A stretch of DNA of 64,000 nt from assembly GCF_025165815.1 (NCBI RefSeq), contig NZ_JAFFZE010000017.1:186001-250000 (forward strand). The letters are read 5' to 3'. The number at the start of each line of letters is the position of its first letter. Position 1 is the first letter of the stretch. A program made the position numbers and the translations under genes. This DNA comes from Actinophytocola gossypii (GTDB lineage: Bacteria; Actinomycetota; Actinomycetes; Mycobacteriales; Pseudonocardiaceae). Shown in pieces: positions 7,214 to 16,569 of this stretch. The notes beneath the pieces are model-generated. The model was not told the DNA's origin. It worked only from the letters and a program-made list of their open reading frames with translations, and made no database searches.

Positions 7214-8473
7214 GTGACGTTCCTCTGTCTGGACGTCGGGTCCACTTGGACGAAGGGGGCGCTGGTCGCCGCCGACGGGACGCTGCTCGGCACCGCGCAG
7301 CATCGGACGACGCCGCCGGAGGTGTTGGACGGGGTCGGTGCGGTGCGGGAGGCGCTCGACCCGGAGGCGAGTGTGCTCGCGTGTTCGTCGGCCGGTGGCG
7401 GGTTGCGGCTGGCCGTGGTCGGGCAGGAGCGGTTGGTCAGTGTGGAGGCCGGGTACCGGGTGGCGCTGTCGGCGGGCGCGAAGGTCGTGCACGTGTTCGC
7501 CGGGTCGCTCACGCCGGCCGACGTGCGGAGCGTGCGCGCGGCGGCACCGGACGTGCTCCTGCTGGTCGGCGGGACCGACGGCGGCGACGACACCGTCCTG
7601 CTGCACAACGCCGCCCGGCTCGCGGCCGCCCGGATCGCGGTGCCGGTCGTGTTGGCCGGCAACGTCGACGCCCGGGCGGCGGCCCTCGCGGCGCTGGCCG
7701 GGCGGCGCGTCGTGCCGGCCGCGAACGTCCTGCCCGACGTCGGCGAGCTCGCGCCAGGGCCGGCCCGCGCGGCGATCCGTGACGTCTTCCTGCGGCACGT
7801 CATCGGCGGCAAGGGCCTGTCCCGCGGCCCCCGCTTCCGCCGCCTCGTGCGCACGGTCACCCCGGACGCCGTGCTCTCCGCGGTCTCCCGCCTCGCCGCG
7901 TCGGGTGACGACGAGCGGGGCGCCGTGCTCGTGGTCGACGTCGGCGGGGCCACCACCGACGTCTACTCGGCGGTGTCCTCGGCGGAGTCCGGGGTGCACG
8001 CGGTGGCGCTGCCCGCCGACCGGCGTACCGTCGAGGGCGACCTGGGCATGCGGGTCAGCGCGCCGACCGTGGTCGCCGAGGCCGTCGCGGAACGCCTGCT
8101 CCGGCCCGGCGAGCTGGCCGAACCGGCCCGGGCCAGGCACGACGACGTCGACCTCGTACCGTCCACACCGGACGAGTCCGAAGTGGATATGCGGATCGCC
8201 TGTCTCGCGGTGACTCTGGCGGTGCGCCGCCACCTCCGGATGGTCGACGGCAACCTCGGCCCGCACGGTGCCGGGCGGCTCGTCCTGTCCGGCGGGGTGT
8301 TCCGGCACACCGCGGACCTGCCCGCCGTCGAGGCCGCCCTGCGCGACACGCTCGGCGCGGTCCTGCGCAACGCCACCGTGACCGTCGACCGGCGGGGCGT
8401 CCTCGGCCCGGCCGGCCTGCTCGCCCAAGCCGGCCACGAACGCGCCGCGGACGGGCTGCTCGCGACGCTCTAA
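7214..8473 (+). CDS. MutL/GlmL family ASKHA ATPase
   Basis: 419 residues. Actin-like/Hsp70-type nucleotide-binding motifs are visible: phosphate 1 FLCLDVGSTWTKGALV, phosphate 2 region VLVVDVGGATTDVYSA, and adenosine-type RLVLSGGVFRH. GlmL/MutL proteins are encoded with B12-dependent glutamate mutase (glmS, glmE) and are thought to act as reactivating chaperones. No mutase subunit or B12 gene is present nearby, so the partner must be elsewhere or the protein has another substrate. GTG start 4 bp after the VapB-like gene; its 3' end overlaps the convergent membrane protein gene by 4 bp. Confidence 0.8.
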   Translation: MTFLCLDVGSTWTKGALVAADGTLLGTAQHRTTPPEVLDGVGAVREALDPEASVLACSSAGGGLRLAVVGQERLVSVEAGYRVALSAGAKVVHVFAGSLTPADVRSVRAAAPDVLLLVGGTDGGDDTVLLHNAARLAAARIAVPVVLAGNVDARAAALAALAGRRVVPAANVLPDVGELAPGPARAAIRDVFLRHVIGGKGLSRGPRFRRLVRTVTPDAVLSAVSRLAASGDDERGAVLVVDVGGATTDVYSAVSSAESGVHAVALPADRRTVEGDLGMRVSAPTVVAEAVAERLLRPGELAEPARARHDDVDLVPSTPDESEVDMRIACLAVTLAVRRHLRMVDGNLGPHGAGRLVLSGGVFRHTADLPAVEAALRDTLGAVLRNATVTVDRRGVLGPAGLLAQAGHERAADGLLATL

Positions 8474-10875
8474 CGCGTCAGCAGCGACTCGAACCCGGCC
8501 ACCGACGGCTCCGCCGGATCCAGCCCGGCGGCCATCGCCACCGCGCGGTCCCACTCGGGGTCGGCCGAGTAGTTCGCGTGCCCCTGCACCCCGGGCGTCC
8601 AGCGCCGGCCAGGCACCGGTCCGGGCGCCGGATCCGGCAGCCAGTGGTCGAGGCCGAGCACCAGCGCGCCGTGCGGGGCCCGGACCGCCTCCGGCAGCGG
8701 TCCGCTCGTGCCGTCCGGCCGGAAGCCGATGCCCAGCAGGCGGTCGTCGTACACCTGTTGCCCCCACGTGGTCACCGCGCCGCCGAGCGGATCGGTGCCC
8801 CGGCACAGCGCCCGCCACCGGGTGCCGAGCTCGCCGGCCAGCCCGCCGAGCGCCGAGTGCGGCAGCACCGCCGGGAACGCCCGCGCGTACGCCCACCGCA
8901 GCTGGGACCCGACCGTGACCAACCCGATCCGGCGACGCTCCGGCTCGTTCACCGAGTTCAGCAGCCGCGCCGCCGCCACCGCGACCAGCAGGCTCCCGTG
9001 GCTGTCACCGGCGAGCACCACCCGCGCACCCGGCTCGCGCAGGTGCTCGACGGTCCGCGCGGCCAGCTCCGGCGCCACCTTCATCGCGTAGCAGGGCGGC
9101 ACGATCGGATGCGCCTCCCTCGGCCAGAACGACGCCAGGTCGGCCAGCACCCCCAGCCGCCGCGCCGCCTCCGGTGCCCTGGCCGCGTTGTGCACCGCCC
9201 GCAGCAGCGCGCCGGCCAGCACCCCGAGCGTCAGCACGCCCAGCGCCGACAGCGGCCCCGTCCACGCCGGCAGCACGACCCCGGCCAGCCGGTTGACGAT
9301 CGCCACCGCCGCGCCGGCGCAGAGCACGCCCGCCCCGGCCAGCACCACGTGGTGCAGGTGCCCGCGCCACCACGAGGCGCTCCGCCACGCCCGCACCGCG
9401 GCCGTCAGATCGTCCGAGTCCGCGTGCAGCAACCGCACCAGCGCCTCGTCGTCGGTGAACCGCCCGGCCCGCAGCCTGCTCACCGTGTAGGCCGCGGCAC
9501 AGCCACCGACCAGGGCCACCACGAGCCCGAGAACCGCGGCCGCGCCCCACAACAGCGTGACCGAGTCGTAACCATCCGGAACCTCGAACCCGACGAACCG
9601 CTGCACCGCGATCGCCAACCCGGCCCCGAACCCGCCGCCGAGCAGCGCCGCCGTCGCCACCACGGGCGCGGCCATCCACCCACCGGCCCACGGCCGCAGC
9701 GACCGGGGCAGCCCACGCCACTCCACCCGGGCGATCAACGCGGCCGGCACCAGCAGCACGCCGAGCAGCACCACCAGCACCACCAGCCCCGCGGCCACCG
9801 CCTCGACCGTCGCGTCGGTCCCCGGCAACGCCGTCGGCAGCGGGTGCCGCGCGGCCGCCGCACCCACCACCACCGCCACACCCAGCCCCAGCAACACCCG
9901 CCGCGGCCACACCCCGAACGCCGCCCGCAGCCACCGCCCGGCCCGCCGCGGGTCGGCCCCGGTCGGGTCGTCGAGCAGCAGCACCCCCAGCAGCGCCACG
10001 ACCAGCAGCACCAGCGCGACCACCCACGGCACCACCGGCAGCCAGCCGCCGGCCCCGTCGAGCGGCCCACCCCCGGCGCCACCGTCCGAGCCGACACCCG
10101 CCGCACTCGTCGGTACCGAGAACGGCCCGCCCAGCGGCAGCAACGCGACCGTCGCGAGTGCCGCCAGCAGGTGCAGCGCGCGCAGCACCGGCGTGTCCGG
10201 ATCGGCGACCAGGTTCGTGCCGGGCAGCTGCACCCGCGCGTTCGGCGGCGTCGGCGGTGGGTTCGGGGACGCCCCGCTCTCCCACGCCACGCACGAGATC
10301 CGGTGCAGCACCCAGACCAGCGCCAGCACCGGCAGCAGTCCCACCAGCGCCCGCACCAGGTACGTCTCCCGCACCCAGTCGGGCACCGCGCCGGCCAGGC
10401 ACGGCGACCCCGGCGCGAGGCACTGCGCCGCGACCAGGTCCAGGCTCACCACCGCCGCCTGCGCCACCAGCAGCATCGTCAGCAGCACGCCGGCCAGCCG
10501 CAGCAGCGACCGGTTCACCAGGCCCAGCCGTCCGGCGAGCCGGTGCCCGCTCGGTACCGGCGGCAGCATCCAGTGCGCCACGTTCGCCAGGGAGAACGGG
10601 AACAGCAGCGCCCACGCCGCCTTCGCCGCGCCGCCGGAGGTCATCCCGCCCCAGACGTAGCCCTCGACCACCCGAGGGATCGACTGCCCCTCCGCGCGCA
10701 GCATCGGCCCCGGCGCCGGGCGCAGCAGCCGGTCGGCGGGCCGGACGAAACGTCCGACCCCGTCCCCGGCGACATCCACAGCGGCGACGGCGGAGACGAG
10801 TGAGGAGGGGGTCGTGCCCATGGCGCCGTGCACGCGCAGTTCCACCACGCGGGTGTCCGGTCCCGGGGTCAGCAC
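8470..10875 (-). CDS. Large integral membrane protein with C-terminal alpha/beta-hydrolase-like domain
   Basis: 801 residues. An N-terminal cytosolic segment containing RVVELRVHGAMGTTPSSL (a pattern seen in lipase-like proteins of actinobacteria) is followed by about ten hydrophobic segments in the middle. The C-terminal domain has VVLAGDSHGSLLVAVAAARL, a nucleophile-elbow-like GDSHGS. The substrate is unknown; a membrane-bound lipase/esterase-like role is the simplest reading. Start GTG 10875 is supported by GGAGGAG just upstream and by a sharp change of composition. It is divergent from ahcY with a 96-bp gap. Confidence 0.7.
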   Translation of the reverse strand: MLTPGPDTRVVELRVHGAMGTTPSSLVSAVAAVDVAGDGVGRFVRPADRLLRPAPGPMLRAEGQSIPRVVEGYVWGGMTSGGAAKAAWALLFPFSLANVAHWMLPPVPSGHRLAGRLGLVNRSLLRLAGVLLTMLLVAQAAVVSLDLVAAQCLAPGSPCLAGAVPDWVRETYLVRALVGLLPVLALVWVLHRISCVAWESGASPNPPPTPPNARVQLPGTNLVADPDTPVLRALHLLAALATVALLPLGGPFSVPTSAAGVGSDGGAGGGPLDGAGGWLPVVPWVVALVLLVVALLGVLLLDDPTGADPRRAGRWLRAAFGVWPRRVLLGLGVAVVVGAAAARHPLPTALPGTDATVEAVAAGLVVLVVLLGVLLVPAALIARVEWRGLPRSLRPWAGGWMAAPVVATAALLGGGFGAGLAIAVQRFVGFEVPDGYDSVTLLWGAAAVLGLVVALVGGCAAAYTVSRLRAGRFTDDEALVRLLHADSDDLTAAVRAWRSASWWRGHLHHVVLAGAGVLCAGAAVAIVNRLAGVVLPAWTGPLSALGVLTLGVLAGALLRAVHNAARAPEAARRLGVLADLASFWPREAHPIVPPCYAMKVAPELAARTVEHLREPGARVVLAGDSHGSLLVAVAAARLLNSVNEPERRRIGLVTVGSQLRWAYARAFPAVLPHSALGGLAGELGTRWRALCRGTDPLGGAVTTWGQQVYDDRLLGIGFRPDGTSGPLPEAVRAPHGALVLGLDHWLPDPAPGPVPGRRWTPGVQGHANYSADPEWDRAVAMAAGLDPAEPSVAGFESLLTR

Positions 10876-10971
10876 GGCCGACTCCTCCAATGCCCCATGG
10901 CCACTCGAGTGGATCAATTTCGGGTAACGGTACTGTTCGATGAAGGCTTTTGAGTTTGGAGGATGCACGGG

Positions 10972-12465
10972 ATGACCGCAGTCAACAGCCAGGACGCGAC
11001 CACCACGGCACGGTACGCCAGGAAGGTCGGCGAGCTGGACTTCGCGGTGGCCGACCTGTCGCTGGCCGAGTTCGGCCGCAAGGAGATCCGCCTCGCCGAG
11101 CACGAGATGCCCGGCCTGATGGCGTTCCGCCGGGAGTACGCCGAGGTCTACCCGCTGCGCGGGGCGCGCGTCTCGGGCTCGCTGCACATGACCGTGCAGA
11201 CGGCGGTGCTGATCGAGACGCTGGTGGCGCTGGGCGCCGAGGTGCGCTGGGCGTCGTGCAACATCTTCTCCACCCAGGACCACGCGGCCGCGGCCGTCGT
11301 CGTCGGCCCGCACGGCACGCCGGAGGAGCCGAAGGGCGTCCCGGTGTTCGCCTGGAAGGGCGAGACGCTGGAGGAGTACTGGTGGTGCACCGAGCAGATG
11401 CTGACCTGGCCCGGCGATGCCGCGCCGAACATGCTGCTCGACGACGGCGGAGACGCCACCCTGCTGGTGCACAAGGGCACGCAGTACGAGGCGGCCGGCG
11501 TGGTGCCGCAGCCGGAGGCGGACGACCCCGAGGAGTGGAAGGTCATCCTCGAGGTGCTGCGCAACTCCCTCGCGGCGGACTCGAAGAAGTGGACCCGCAC
11601 GGGCACCGAGATCAAGGGCGTCACCGAGGAGACCACGACCGGCGTCCTGCGCCTGTACCAGCTGGCCGCCGCGGGTGAGCTCCTGTTCCCGGCGATCAAC
11701 GTGAACGACTCGGTCACCAAGTCGAAGTTCGACAACCGGTACGGCATCCGGCACTCGCTGGTCGACGGCCTCAACCGAGGCACCGACGTGCTGATCGGCG
11801 GCAAGGTCGCGGTCGTCTGCGGCTACGGCGACGTCGGCAAGGGCTCGGCGGAGTCGCTGCGCGGCCAGGGCGCGCGGGTGATCATCACCGAGATCGACCC
11901 GATCTGCGCGCTGCAGGCCGCGATGGACGGCTACGACGTGCAGCGCCTCGAGGACGTGCTGGACCGGGCCGACATCGTGATCACCACCACGGGCAACAAG
12001 GACGTGGTGATGGTCGATCACATGGCCCGGATGAAGCACCAGGCGATCGTCGCCAACGTCGGCCACTTCGACAACGAGATCGACATGGCCGGCCTGCAGC
12101 GCTACCCGGGTGTTCAGCGGATCAACATCAAGCCGCAGGTCGACGAGTGGGTGTTCCCGGACGGGCACTCGATCCTCGTGCTGAGCGAGGGCCGCCTGAT
12201 GAACCTGGGCAACGCGACCGGCCACCCGTCGTTCGTGATGTCGAACTCGTTCTCCAACCAGGTGATCGCGCAGATCGAGCTGTACACGAAGAACGAGGAG
12301 TACGACAAGGAGGTCTACCGCCTCCCGAAGAAGCTGGACGAGAAGGTCGCCCGGATCCACCTCGAGGCACTCGGCGGCAAGCTCACCAAGCTGACCAAGG
12401 ACCAGGCGGAGTACATCGACGTCGACGTCGAGGGCCCGTACAAGTCGGACCACTACCGCTACTGA
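10972..12465 (+). CDS. ahcY: Adenosylhomocysteinase (S-adenosylhomocysteine hydrolase)
   Basis: 497 residues. It splits S-adenosylhomocysteine to adenosine and homocysteine, keeping methylation reactions going. The NAD-binding motif GYGDVGKG, the SVTKSKFDN region and the C-terminal KSDHYRY ending are diagnostic. The extra insert of about 40 residues (around [16 protein letters not shown]) is the form found in actinobacteria and proteobacteria. ATG 10972 was chosen over ATG 10963 because GGAGG lies 10 bp upstream of it and only 1 bp before the other. No SAH riboswitch consensus was seen in the leader. A strong hairpin follows the gene. Confidence 0.96.
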   Translation: MTAVNSQDATTTARYARKVGELDFAVADLSLAEFGRKEIRLAEHEMPGLMAFRREYAEVYPLRGARVSGSLHMTVQTAVLIETLVALGAEVRWASCNIFSTQDHAAAAVVVGPHGTPEEPKGVPVFAWKGETLEEYWWCTEQMLTWPGDAAPNMLLDDGGDATLLVHKGTQYEAAGVVPQPEADDPEEWKVILEVLRNSLAADSKKWTRTGTEIKGVTEETTTGVLRLYQLAAAGELLFPAINVNDSVTKSKFDNRYGIRHSLVDGLNRGTDVLIGGKVAVVCGYGDVGKGSAESLRGQGARVIITEIDPICALQAAMDGYDVQRLEDVLDRADIVITTTGNKDVVMVDHMARMKHQAIVANVGHFDNEIDMAGLQRYPGVQRINIKPQVDEWVFPDGHSILVLSEGRLMNLGNATGHPSFVMSNSFSNQVIAQIELYTKNEEYDKEVYRLPKKLDEKVARIHLEALGGKLTKLTKDQAEYIDVDVEGPYKSDHYRY

Positions 12466-12474
12466 CGAGCCTTC

Positions 12475-12512
12475 GCGAAGCCCGGTGCCCCCACGGGGGT
12501 GCCGGGCTTCGC
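12475..12512 (+). terminator. Hairpin terminator after ahcY
   Basis: GCGAAGCCCGG at 12475 and CCGGGCTTCGC ending at 12512 form an 18-bp stem (two G-U type positions) around a very short loop. It sits 10 bases after the ahcY stop and 3 bases from the end of the convergent YdeI-like gene, so it can serve both directions. Confidence 0.75.
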
Positions 12513-12514
12513 CG

Positions 12515-13093
12515 TCAGTGGATCGTCTCGCCGCGCTCCAGCATCGCGACGAACTTCTCGATCCGGCGGGCGCGGGTCTCGGGGCGCTTGGCCTCCTCCA
12601 CCCTGAACAGGATCGCGTAGCGGTTCTGGCTGGTCAGCGTCGTGAAGAACGCGGCGGCGGCCGGGTTCGCGTCCAGCGCGGCCCGCAGGTCGTCCGGCAC
12701 GGTCGCCGACGCCGGTCCCGCGTACGCCGCCTCCCAGCGGCCGTCCGCCTTGGCCGCCTCCACCTCGCGCAGCCCGCGCGGGGCCATCTCACCGGCCTCG
12801 ATCATCCGCTCCACCGCGTCCCGGTTGATCTTCGACCAGCGGCTGCGCTTCGTCCTCGGGGTGAACCGCTGCACGAAGTAGTCGTCGTCCACCCGCCTGG
12901 CCTGGCCGTCGATCCACCCGTGCCGCAGCGCGACCGCCAGCGCCTGGTCGTGGTCGACCGACACGATCCCGGTGCCCTTCTTCGCGATCCTGATCCACAG
13001 CCCCCGCGTCTCGGCGTTCTCCGCCAGCCACGCGGCGAACTCCGCCTGGGTCGCGAACGACAGCTCCGGCAACCCGTCCCGCTCACTCGGCAC
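12515..13093 (-). CDS. YdeI/OmpD-associated family protein
   Basis: 192 residues. The N-terminal part carries the YdeI-like signature (WIRIAKKGTGIVSVDHDQAL, then RHGWIDGQ), followed by FTPRTKRSRWSKINR. The C-terminal helix-rich part (FFTTLTSQNRYAILFRVEEA) matches the conserved family tail. The biochemical role is not established. Members are often linked to stress or peptide resistance, but that cannot be transferred here. Its ATG overlaps the end of the META-domain gene by 11 bp on the same strand, so the two are probably translationally coupled. Confidence 0.82.
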   Translation of the reverse strand: MPSERDGLPELSFATQAEFAAWLAENAETRGLWIRIAKKGTGIVSVDHDQALAVALRHGWIDGQARRVDDDYFVQRFTPRTKRSRWSKINRDAVERMIEAGEMAPRGLREVEAAKADGRWEAAYAGPASATVPDDLRAALDANPAAAAFFTTLTSQNRYAILFRVEEAKRPETRARRIEKFVAMLERGETIH

Positions 13094-13865
13094 GCAACCG
13101 CAACCCCTTGCCCGACGGATGCTCCAACGTCAACACCTCGGCGGACACCGCGTACGTCACAGTTCCATCGAGCACGGCGACCACGGCCTCCTCCACCCGC
13201 ATGATGTCAGGCGCGCACGCCTTGCGCGTCAACACCAGCGCGTCGACCTCGATCGTGTCGCCGGACACCGTGTACGCAGCCGACCCGCCGTTGCAGCCGG
13301 TGAACACCGTCAGCCTGCCCTCGCCGAACTCCACCGTCGCCGCCGCGGCCCCGGTCGGCGTGCTGCTCGCCGTCTGCCCGTCGACCAGCGTGTCGACCGT
13401 CCACACCGGACCGACGAGCGGCCGGTCCGGCTCGGCGACCTCGCGATCGGTGAACACCAGCTCGGTGTCCCCGCCGCGCAGCACCAGCCGCGACCCGTCC
13501 AGCTCCCACGACGGGCCGCCACCAAGGAACTCGGTCAGCCACCGGTCCTGCGCGTGCCGCGGCTCGTCGCAGCCCATCTCGGTCATCTCGCCGCCCTCGG
13601 TGGACAACGTGCCATCGTCGAGCGACACCCGCCAGCGAAGGTGGTTGCAGCCGGCGTTGGCCCGCAGCTCCCCGTCGTCGGTGAAGTCCAGCGACACCGT
13701 CGTGCCCGCCACCAGCGCGTGCGGCCGCCCGCCGACCGTCGCCTCGCTCAGCACGTACTCGGCACCCGCCGGCGACACCGTCCCGATCCCCGGGGCCGTC
13801 GAGGCCGGCGGTTGCCCGCACCCCGCCACGACCAGTACCAGCACCAGCATCCAGCCACGTCTCAT
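13083..13865 (-). CDS. META domain-containing lipoprotein
   Basis: 260 residues. The signal peptide MRRGWMLVLVLVVAGCG ends in a lipobox (VAGC), so the mature protein is anchored on the outer face of the cytoplasmic membrane. Two META/HslJ-like repeats follow, each with a conserved Cys-Asn turn (NAGCNHLRW in the first, FTGCNGGSAAY in the second) and a later Cys. META domains occur in heat-shock and envelope proteins of unclear function. ATG 13865 places the signal peptide correctly; upstream in-frame codons do not. Overlaps the following YdeI-like gene. Confidence 0.82.
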   Translation of the reverse strand: MRRGWMLVLVLVVAGCGQPPASTAPGIGTVSPAGAEYVLSEATVGGRPHALVAGTTVSLDFTDDGELRANAGCNHLRWRVSLDDGTLSTEGGEMTEMGCDEPRHAQDRWLTEFLGGGPSWELDGSRLVLRGGDTELVFTDREVAEPDRPLVGPVWTVDTLVDGQTASSTPTGAAAATVEFGEGRLTVFTGCNGGSAAYTVSGDTIEVDALVLTRKACAPDIMRVEEAVVAVLDGTVTYAVSAEVLTLEHPSGKGLRLRAE

Positions 13866-13924
13866 GCCGCCAGGACGGACCGAACCACGCACGCCGTTGC
13901 ACCGCCGGCACGTACACTCCGCGC

Positions 13925-14635
13925 GTGGCGGTCTGTGATCATGTCGAAGGGCTGGTGGCCGTCCCGTCCGGCCCGTTCTACGGCCCGCTCGCGCACGGTT
14001 TCGCCTGCGGCGCGCACCTCCCGGTACACGTCTCCCGCCCCTGGAACACGCTCGACGACCCGGTCCGCGACCACCAGTCCGCCCGCGCCTCCCTCGCCGA
14101 CGGCTGGGGCGTCACCACCGCGGCGGCCTGGCAGCGACAGGTCGACCTGCTCCTCACCGCCGCCGAGGTCCCCGACGGCCCGAACGCCGTGCTCGACGCC
14201 CGCCGCCGGCTGCTGCGCGAGCACGGCACCCGCGACCCGACCGCGTGGCGCCGGGCCGTCCCCACCGAACTGGTGCCGCTGGTCGGCGTGATCACCCGGT
14301 ACGAGGCCAGGTTCCGCGCCGACGGCGTCCTCCCGCCGGACGGCGTCGTGGACTCGGTGCTCGGCTACGACTTCGGCCAAGCGGTCAACCTGGCCCGCTG
14401 GGGCCACGGCGCCCGGTTCTGCGACCGGCGCACCGCCGAGGCCGCCGTGCTGCGCGCCGGCGAGCTGTGCCGGCGGCACTACCGCTCGTGGGCCGACTTC
14501 TCCGCCGGTTACGCCCTCGGCCGGGTGCTCCGGTTCGACCAGGAGCAGTACGGCCACATGTACCTGTCGGTCCGCGGCCCGCACCGCCTGCTGATGACCG
14601 AGCCCTCCAGCCCGTGGTGCCACCTGCCCTTCTAG
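13925..14635 (+). CDS. DUF1266 domain-containing protein
   Basis: 236 residues, apparently cytosolic (no signal peptide or membrane segment). The middle and C-terminal parts match the DUF1266 pattern. Signatures are DGWGVTTAAAWQRQVDLLL near the N-terminus and YDFGQAVNLARWGHGARF followed by helical SWADFSAGYALGRVL. Function is unknown across the family. Start GTG 13925 immediately follows the divergent META lipoprotein start region (59 bp gap). The adjacent tmk gene begins 11 bp after its stop, so the two may be co-transcribed. Confidence 0.75.
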   Translation: MAVCDHVEGLVAVPSGPFYGPLAHGFACGAHLPVHVSRPWNTLDDPVRDHQSARASLADGWGVTTAAAWQRQVDLLLTAAEVPDGPNAVLDARRRLLREHGTRDPTAWRRAVPTELVPLVGVITRYEARFRADGVLPPDGVVDSVLGYDFGQAVNLARWGHGARFCDRRTAEAAVLRAGELCRRHYRSWADFSAGYALGRVLRFDQEQYGHMYLSVRGPHRLLMTEPSSPWCHLPF

Positions 14636-14646
14636 GCTCCACTGAC

Positions 14647-15264
14647 GTGGGACGACTCATCGTGATCGAGGGCCTCGACGGCGCCGGCAAGCGCACCCTG
14701 GCCGAGAAGCTGACCGCGTCGGTCGACGGCCGCGTGGCCCGGTTCGCCTTCCCGCGCTACGGCGAGGACGTCCACGCCGACCTGGTGCGCGAGGGCCTGC
14801 ACGGCCGGCTCGGCGGCTTCGGCGACGAGGTCTACGGCATGGCCATGCTGTACGCGCTCGACCGTCGGGGCGCCGCCGAGGACATTCGGAACGCGTTGCG
14901 CGGCAACGACGTCGTCCTGCTCGACCGGTACGTCGCCTCCAACGCCGCGTTCGGCGCCGCCCGTCTGCACCAGGACGCGCGCGGCGAGTTCGTCGACTGG
15001 GTCCGGGCGGTGGAGATCGAGCGGTTCGGGCTCCCGGTGCCGGACGCCCAGCTGCTGCTGCGCGTCCCGGTCGACGTGGCCGCCGAGCGCTCCGCCCACC
15101 GCGAGCACACCGGCGACCGCGACCGCGACACCTGGGAGTCGGACCAGCCCCTGCAGACCAGGGTCGCCGCCGTCTACGACGGCCTCGCCGAGGACGCCTG
15201 GCTGTCCCCCTGGCACGTCCTCGACGGCACCGCCACCCCGGGCGTCCTCCCCGCCATCGGCTAG
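14647..15264 (+). CDS. tmk: dTMP kinase
   Basis: 205 residues. It phosphorylates dTMP to dTDP for DNA synthesis. The P-loop GLDGAGKRT (residues 9-17), the DRY motif (LLDRYVASNAAFG) and the later acidic DR/W lid-type region support this. The sequence is the divergent actinobacterial type found next to mtrA, as in mycobacteria. Start GTG 14647; the gene ends with a 4-bp overlap with the convergent VOC gene. It lies directly upstream of mtrAB in orientation, apart from the inserted VOC gene. Confidence 0.9.
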   Translation: MGRLIVIEGLDGAGKRTLAEKLTASVDGRVARFAFPRYGEDVHADLVREGLHGRLGGFGDEVYGMAMLYALDRRGAAEDIRNALRGNDVVLLDRYVASNAAFGAARLHQDARGEFVDWVRAVEIERFGLPVPDAQLLLRVPVDVAAERSAHREHTGDRDRDTWESDQPLQTRVAAVYDGLAEDAWLSPWHVLDGTATPGVLPAIG

Positions 15265-15743
15265 GGCGCTCCGACCAGGTCCGCCCCCCAGCGCTCGATC
15301 TCCGCGTCGATGTCCAGCCGGCCGATCGTGGGGGACTCGCTCATCTCCGCGGTGACCCGGTCCCTCGGCACGAACCAGGAGACCTCGAACTCGATGCCGT
15401 CCGGGTCCTTGCCGTACAGCGACTTCGACACCGCGTGGTCCGACGAGCCGATCAGCGCGCCCGCCGCCGTCAGCTTCTTCGCGAACTCCGCCAGCTCCGG
15501 CAACGTGTTCACCGACCAGGCGAGGTGGTACAGCCCCGCCACCGTCCCGCCGGAGTGCTGCGCGTTCCCGCGCACCGCGAACAGGCCGAGGTCGTGGTCG
15601 TTGTCCGAGTCGGCAGCGCGCAGGAACGCCGCCGTCGCCCGCTCGTGCACCACCCGGAACCCCAACACGTCCCGGTAGAACCCCACGCTCCGCGCCACGT
15701 CCCGCACGTAGAGCACAGCGTGGTTGAGCCTGCGGATGCCCAT
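15261..15743 (-). CDS. VOC family (glyoxalase/dioxygenase-like) protein
   Basis: 160 residues with one vicinal-oxygen-chelate module: LNHAVLYVRDVARSVGFYRD at the start and DPDGIEFEVSWF at the end supply the usual His and Glu ligand positions. The HHDLGLF-like middle reads NDHDLGLFAV. The substrate is unknown; relatives are glyoxalases, ring-cleaving dioxygenases and antibiotic-binding proteins. ATG 15743 is preceded by GGAGG and gives the family start. An inverted repeat GTTGATGAATCAAC lies 37-50 bp upstream of the start and may be an operator. Confidence 0.85.
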   Translation of the reverse strand: MGIRRLNHAVLYVRDVARSVGFYRDVLGFRVVHERATAAFLRAADSDNDHDLGLFAVRGNAQHSGGTVAGLYHLAWSVNTLPELAEFAKKLTAAGALIGSSDHAVSKSLYGKDPDGIEFEVSWFVPRDRVTAEMSESPTIGRLDIDAEIERWGADLVGAP

Positions 15744-15779
15744 CTTCCCGACCTCCAAGGCCCCCCGTGGTCCCTCAAC

Positions 15780-15793
15780 GTTGATGAATCAAC
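15780..15793. promoter_or_regulatory. Inverted repeat, possible operator for the VOC gene
   Basis: GTTGAT-GA-ATCAAC is a perfect 6+2+6 palindrome in the region between the VOC gene and mtrA, 37 bp upstream of the VOC start codon. Its AT content is unusual for this genome. The regulator is unknown, and it could equally serve mtrA, which starts 98 bp to the right. Confidence 0.4.
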
Positions 15794-15890
15794 AGGTAAA
15801 CCGCTCGGATAACGGCGGGCGTTACACTCCGCCCACCCCGCCCTGGCGGGTCCCACACGAACGACACTCACGAAGTGCGACGATGTAACC

Positions 15891-16568
15891 ATGAAGGCAC
15901 GTGTGCTGGTAGTGGACGACGACCCGGCTCTGGCCGAGATGCTGACCATCGTGCTGCGGGGCGAGGGATTCGACACCGCGGTGGTCGCCGAAGGCAACCG
16001 GGCGTTGCCCGCCTTGCGGGAGTTGCGCCCCGACCTGGTGCTGCTCGACCTGATGCTGCCGGGCATCAACGGGATCGACGTGTGCAAGGCGATCCGCGCC
16101 GAGTCGGGCGTGCCCATCGTGATGCTCACGGCCAAGAGCGACACCGTCGACATCGTGCTCGGCCTCGAGTCCGGCGCGGACGACTACGTGGTCAAGCCGT
16201 TCAAGCCGAAGGAACTGGTCGCCAGGGTCCGCGCCCGGCTGCGTCGCACCGACTCCGAGCCCGCCGAGATGCTCACCATCGGCGACCTGGCCATCGACGT
16301 GCCGGGGCACGAGGTGACCAGGGACGGCGTCGCGATCCAGCTGACGCCGCTCGAGTTCGACCTGCTGGTGGCGCTCGCGCGCAAGCCGCGTCAGGTGTTC
16401 ACCCGCGAGGTGCTGCTCGAGCAGGTCTGGGGCTACCGGCACGCGGCGGACACCCGCCTGGTGAACGTGCACGTCCAGCGCCTGCGGTCCAAGGTGGAGA
16501 CCGACCCCGAGCACCCCGAGGTCGTCCTGACCGTCCGCGGCGTCGGCTACAAGGCGGGACCACCGTGA
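15891..16568 (+). CDS. mtrA: Two-component response regulator MtrA
   Basis: 225 residues, OmpR/PhoB family. The receiver domain (residues about 3-115) has the acidic pair VVDDDP, phosphoacceptor Asp53 in LVLLDLMLP, and KPF lysine near residue 103. The C-terminal winged helix ends in VVLTVRGVGYKAG. The exact sequence type and the order tmk-mtrA-mtrB-lpqB identify MtrA, an essential regulator of cell wall hydrolases and DNA replication-linked genes in actinobacteria. The mtrB start codon follows 1 base after the mtrA stop. Confidence 0.96.
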   Translation: MKARVLVVDDDPALAEMLTIVLRGEGFDTAVVAEGNRALPALRELRPDLVLLDLMLPGINGIDVCKAIRAESGVPIVMLTAKSDTVDIVLGLESGADDYVVKPFKPKELVARVRARLRRTDSEPAEMLTIGDLAIDVPGHEVTRDGVAIQLTPLEFDLLVALARKPRQVFTREVLLEQVWGYRHAADTRLVNVHVQRLRSKVETDPEHPEVVLTVRGVGYKAGPP

Positions 16569-16569
16569 C

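Noticed and set aside
8578-10803. Long open frame of about 740 codons on the + strand opposite the large membrane protein gene
   Set aside because: It has the Arg/Pro/Gln/His-rich composition of an antisense shadow in GC-rich DNA, no ribosome-binding site and no domain; the opposite strand encodes a coherent membrane protein.
10876-10971. Possible SAH riboswitch before ahcY
   Set aside because: No sequence resembling the conserved SAH-aptamer core was found in this short leader.
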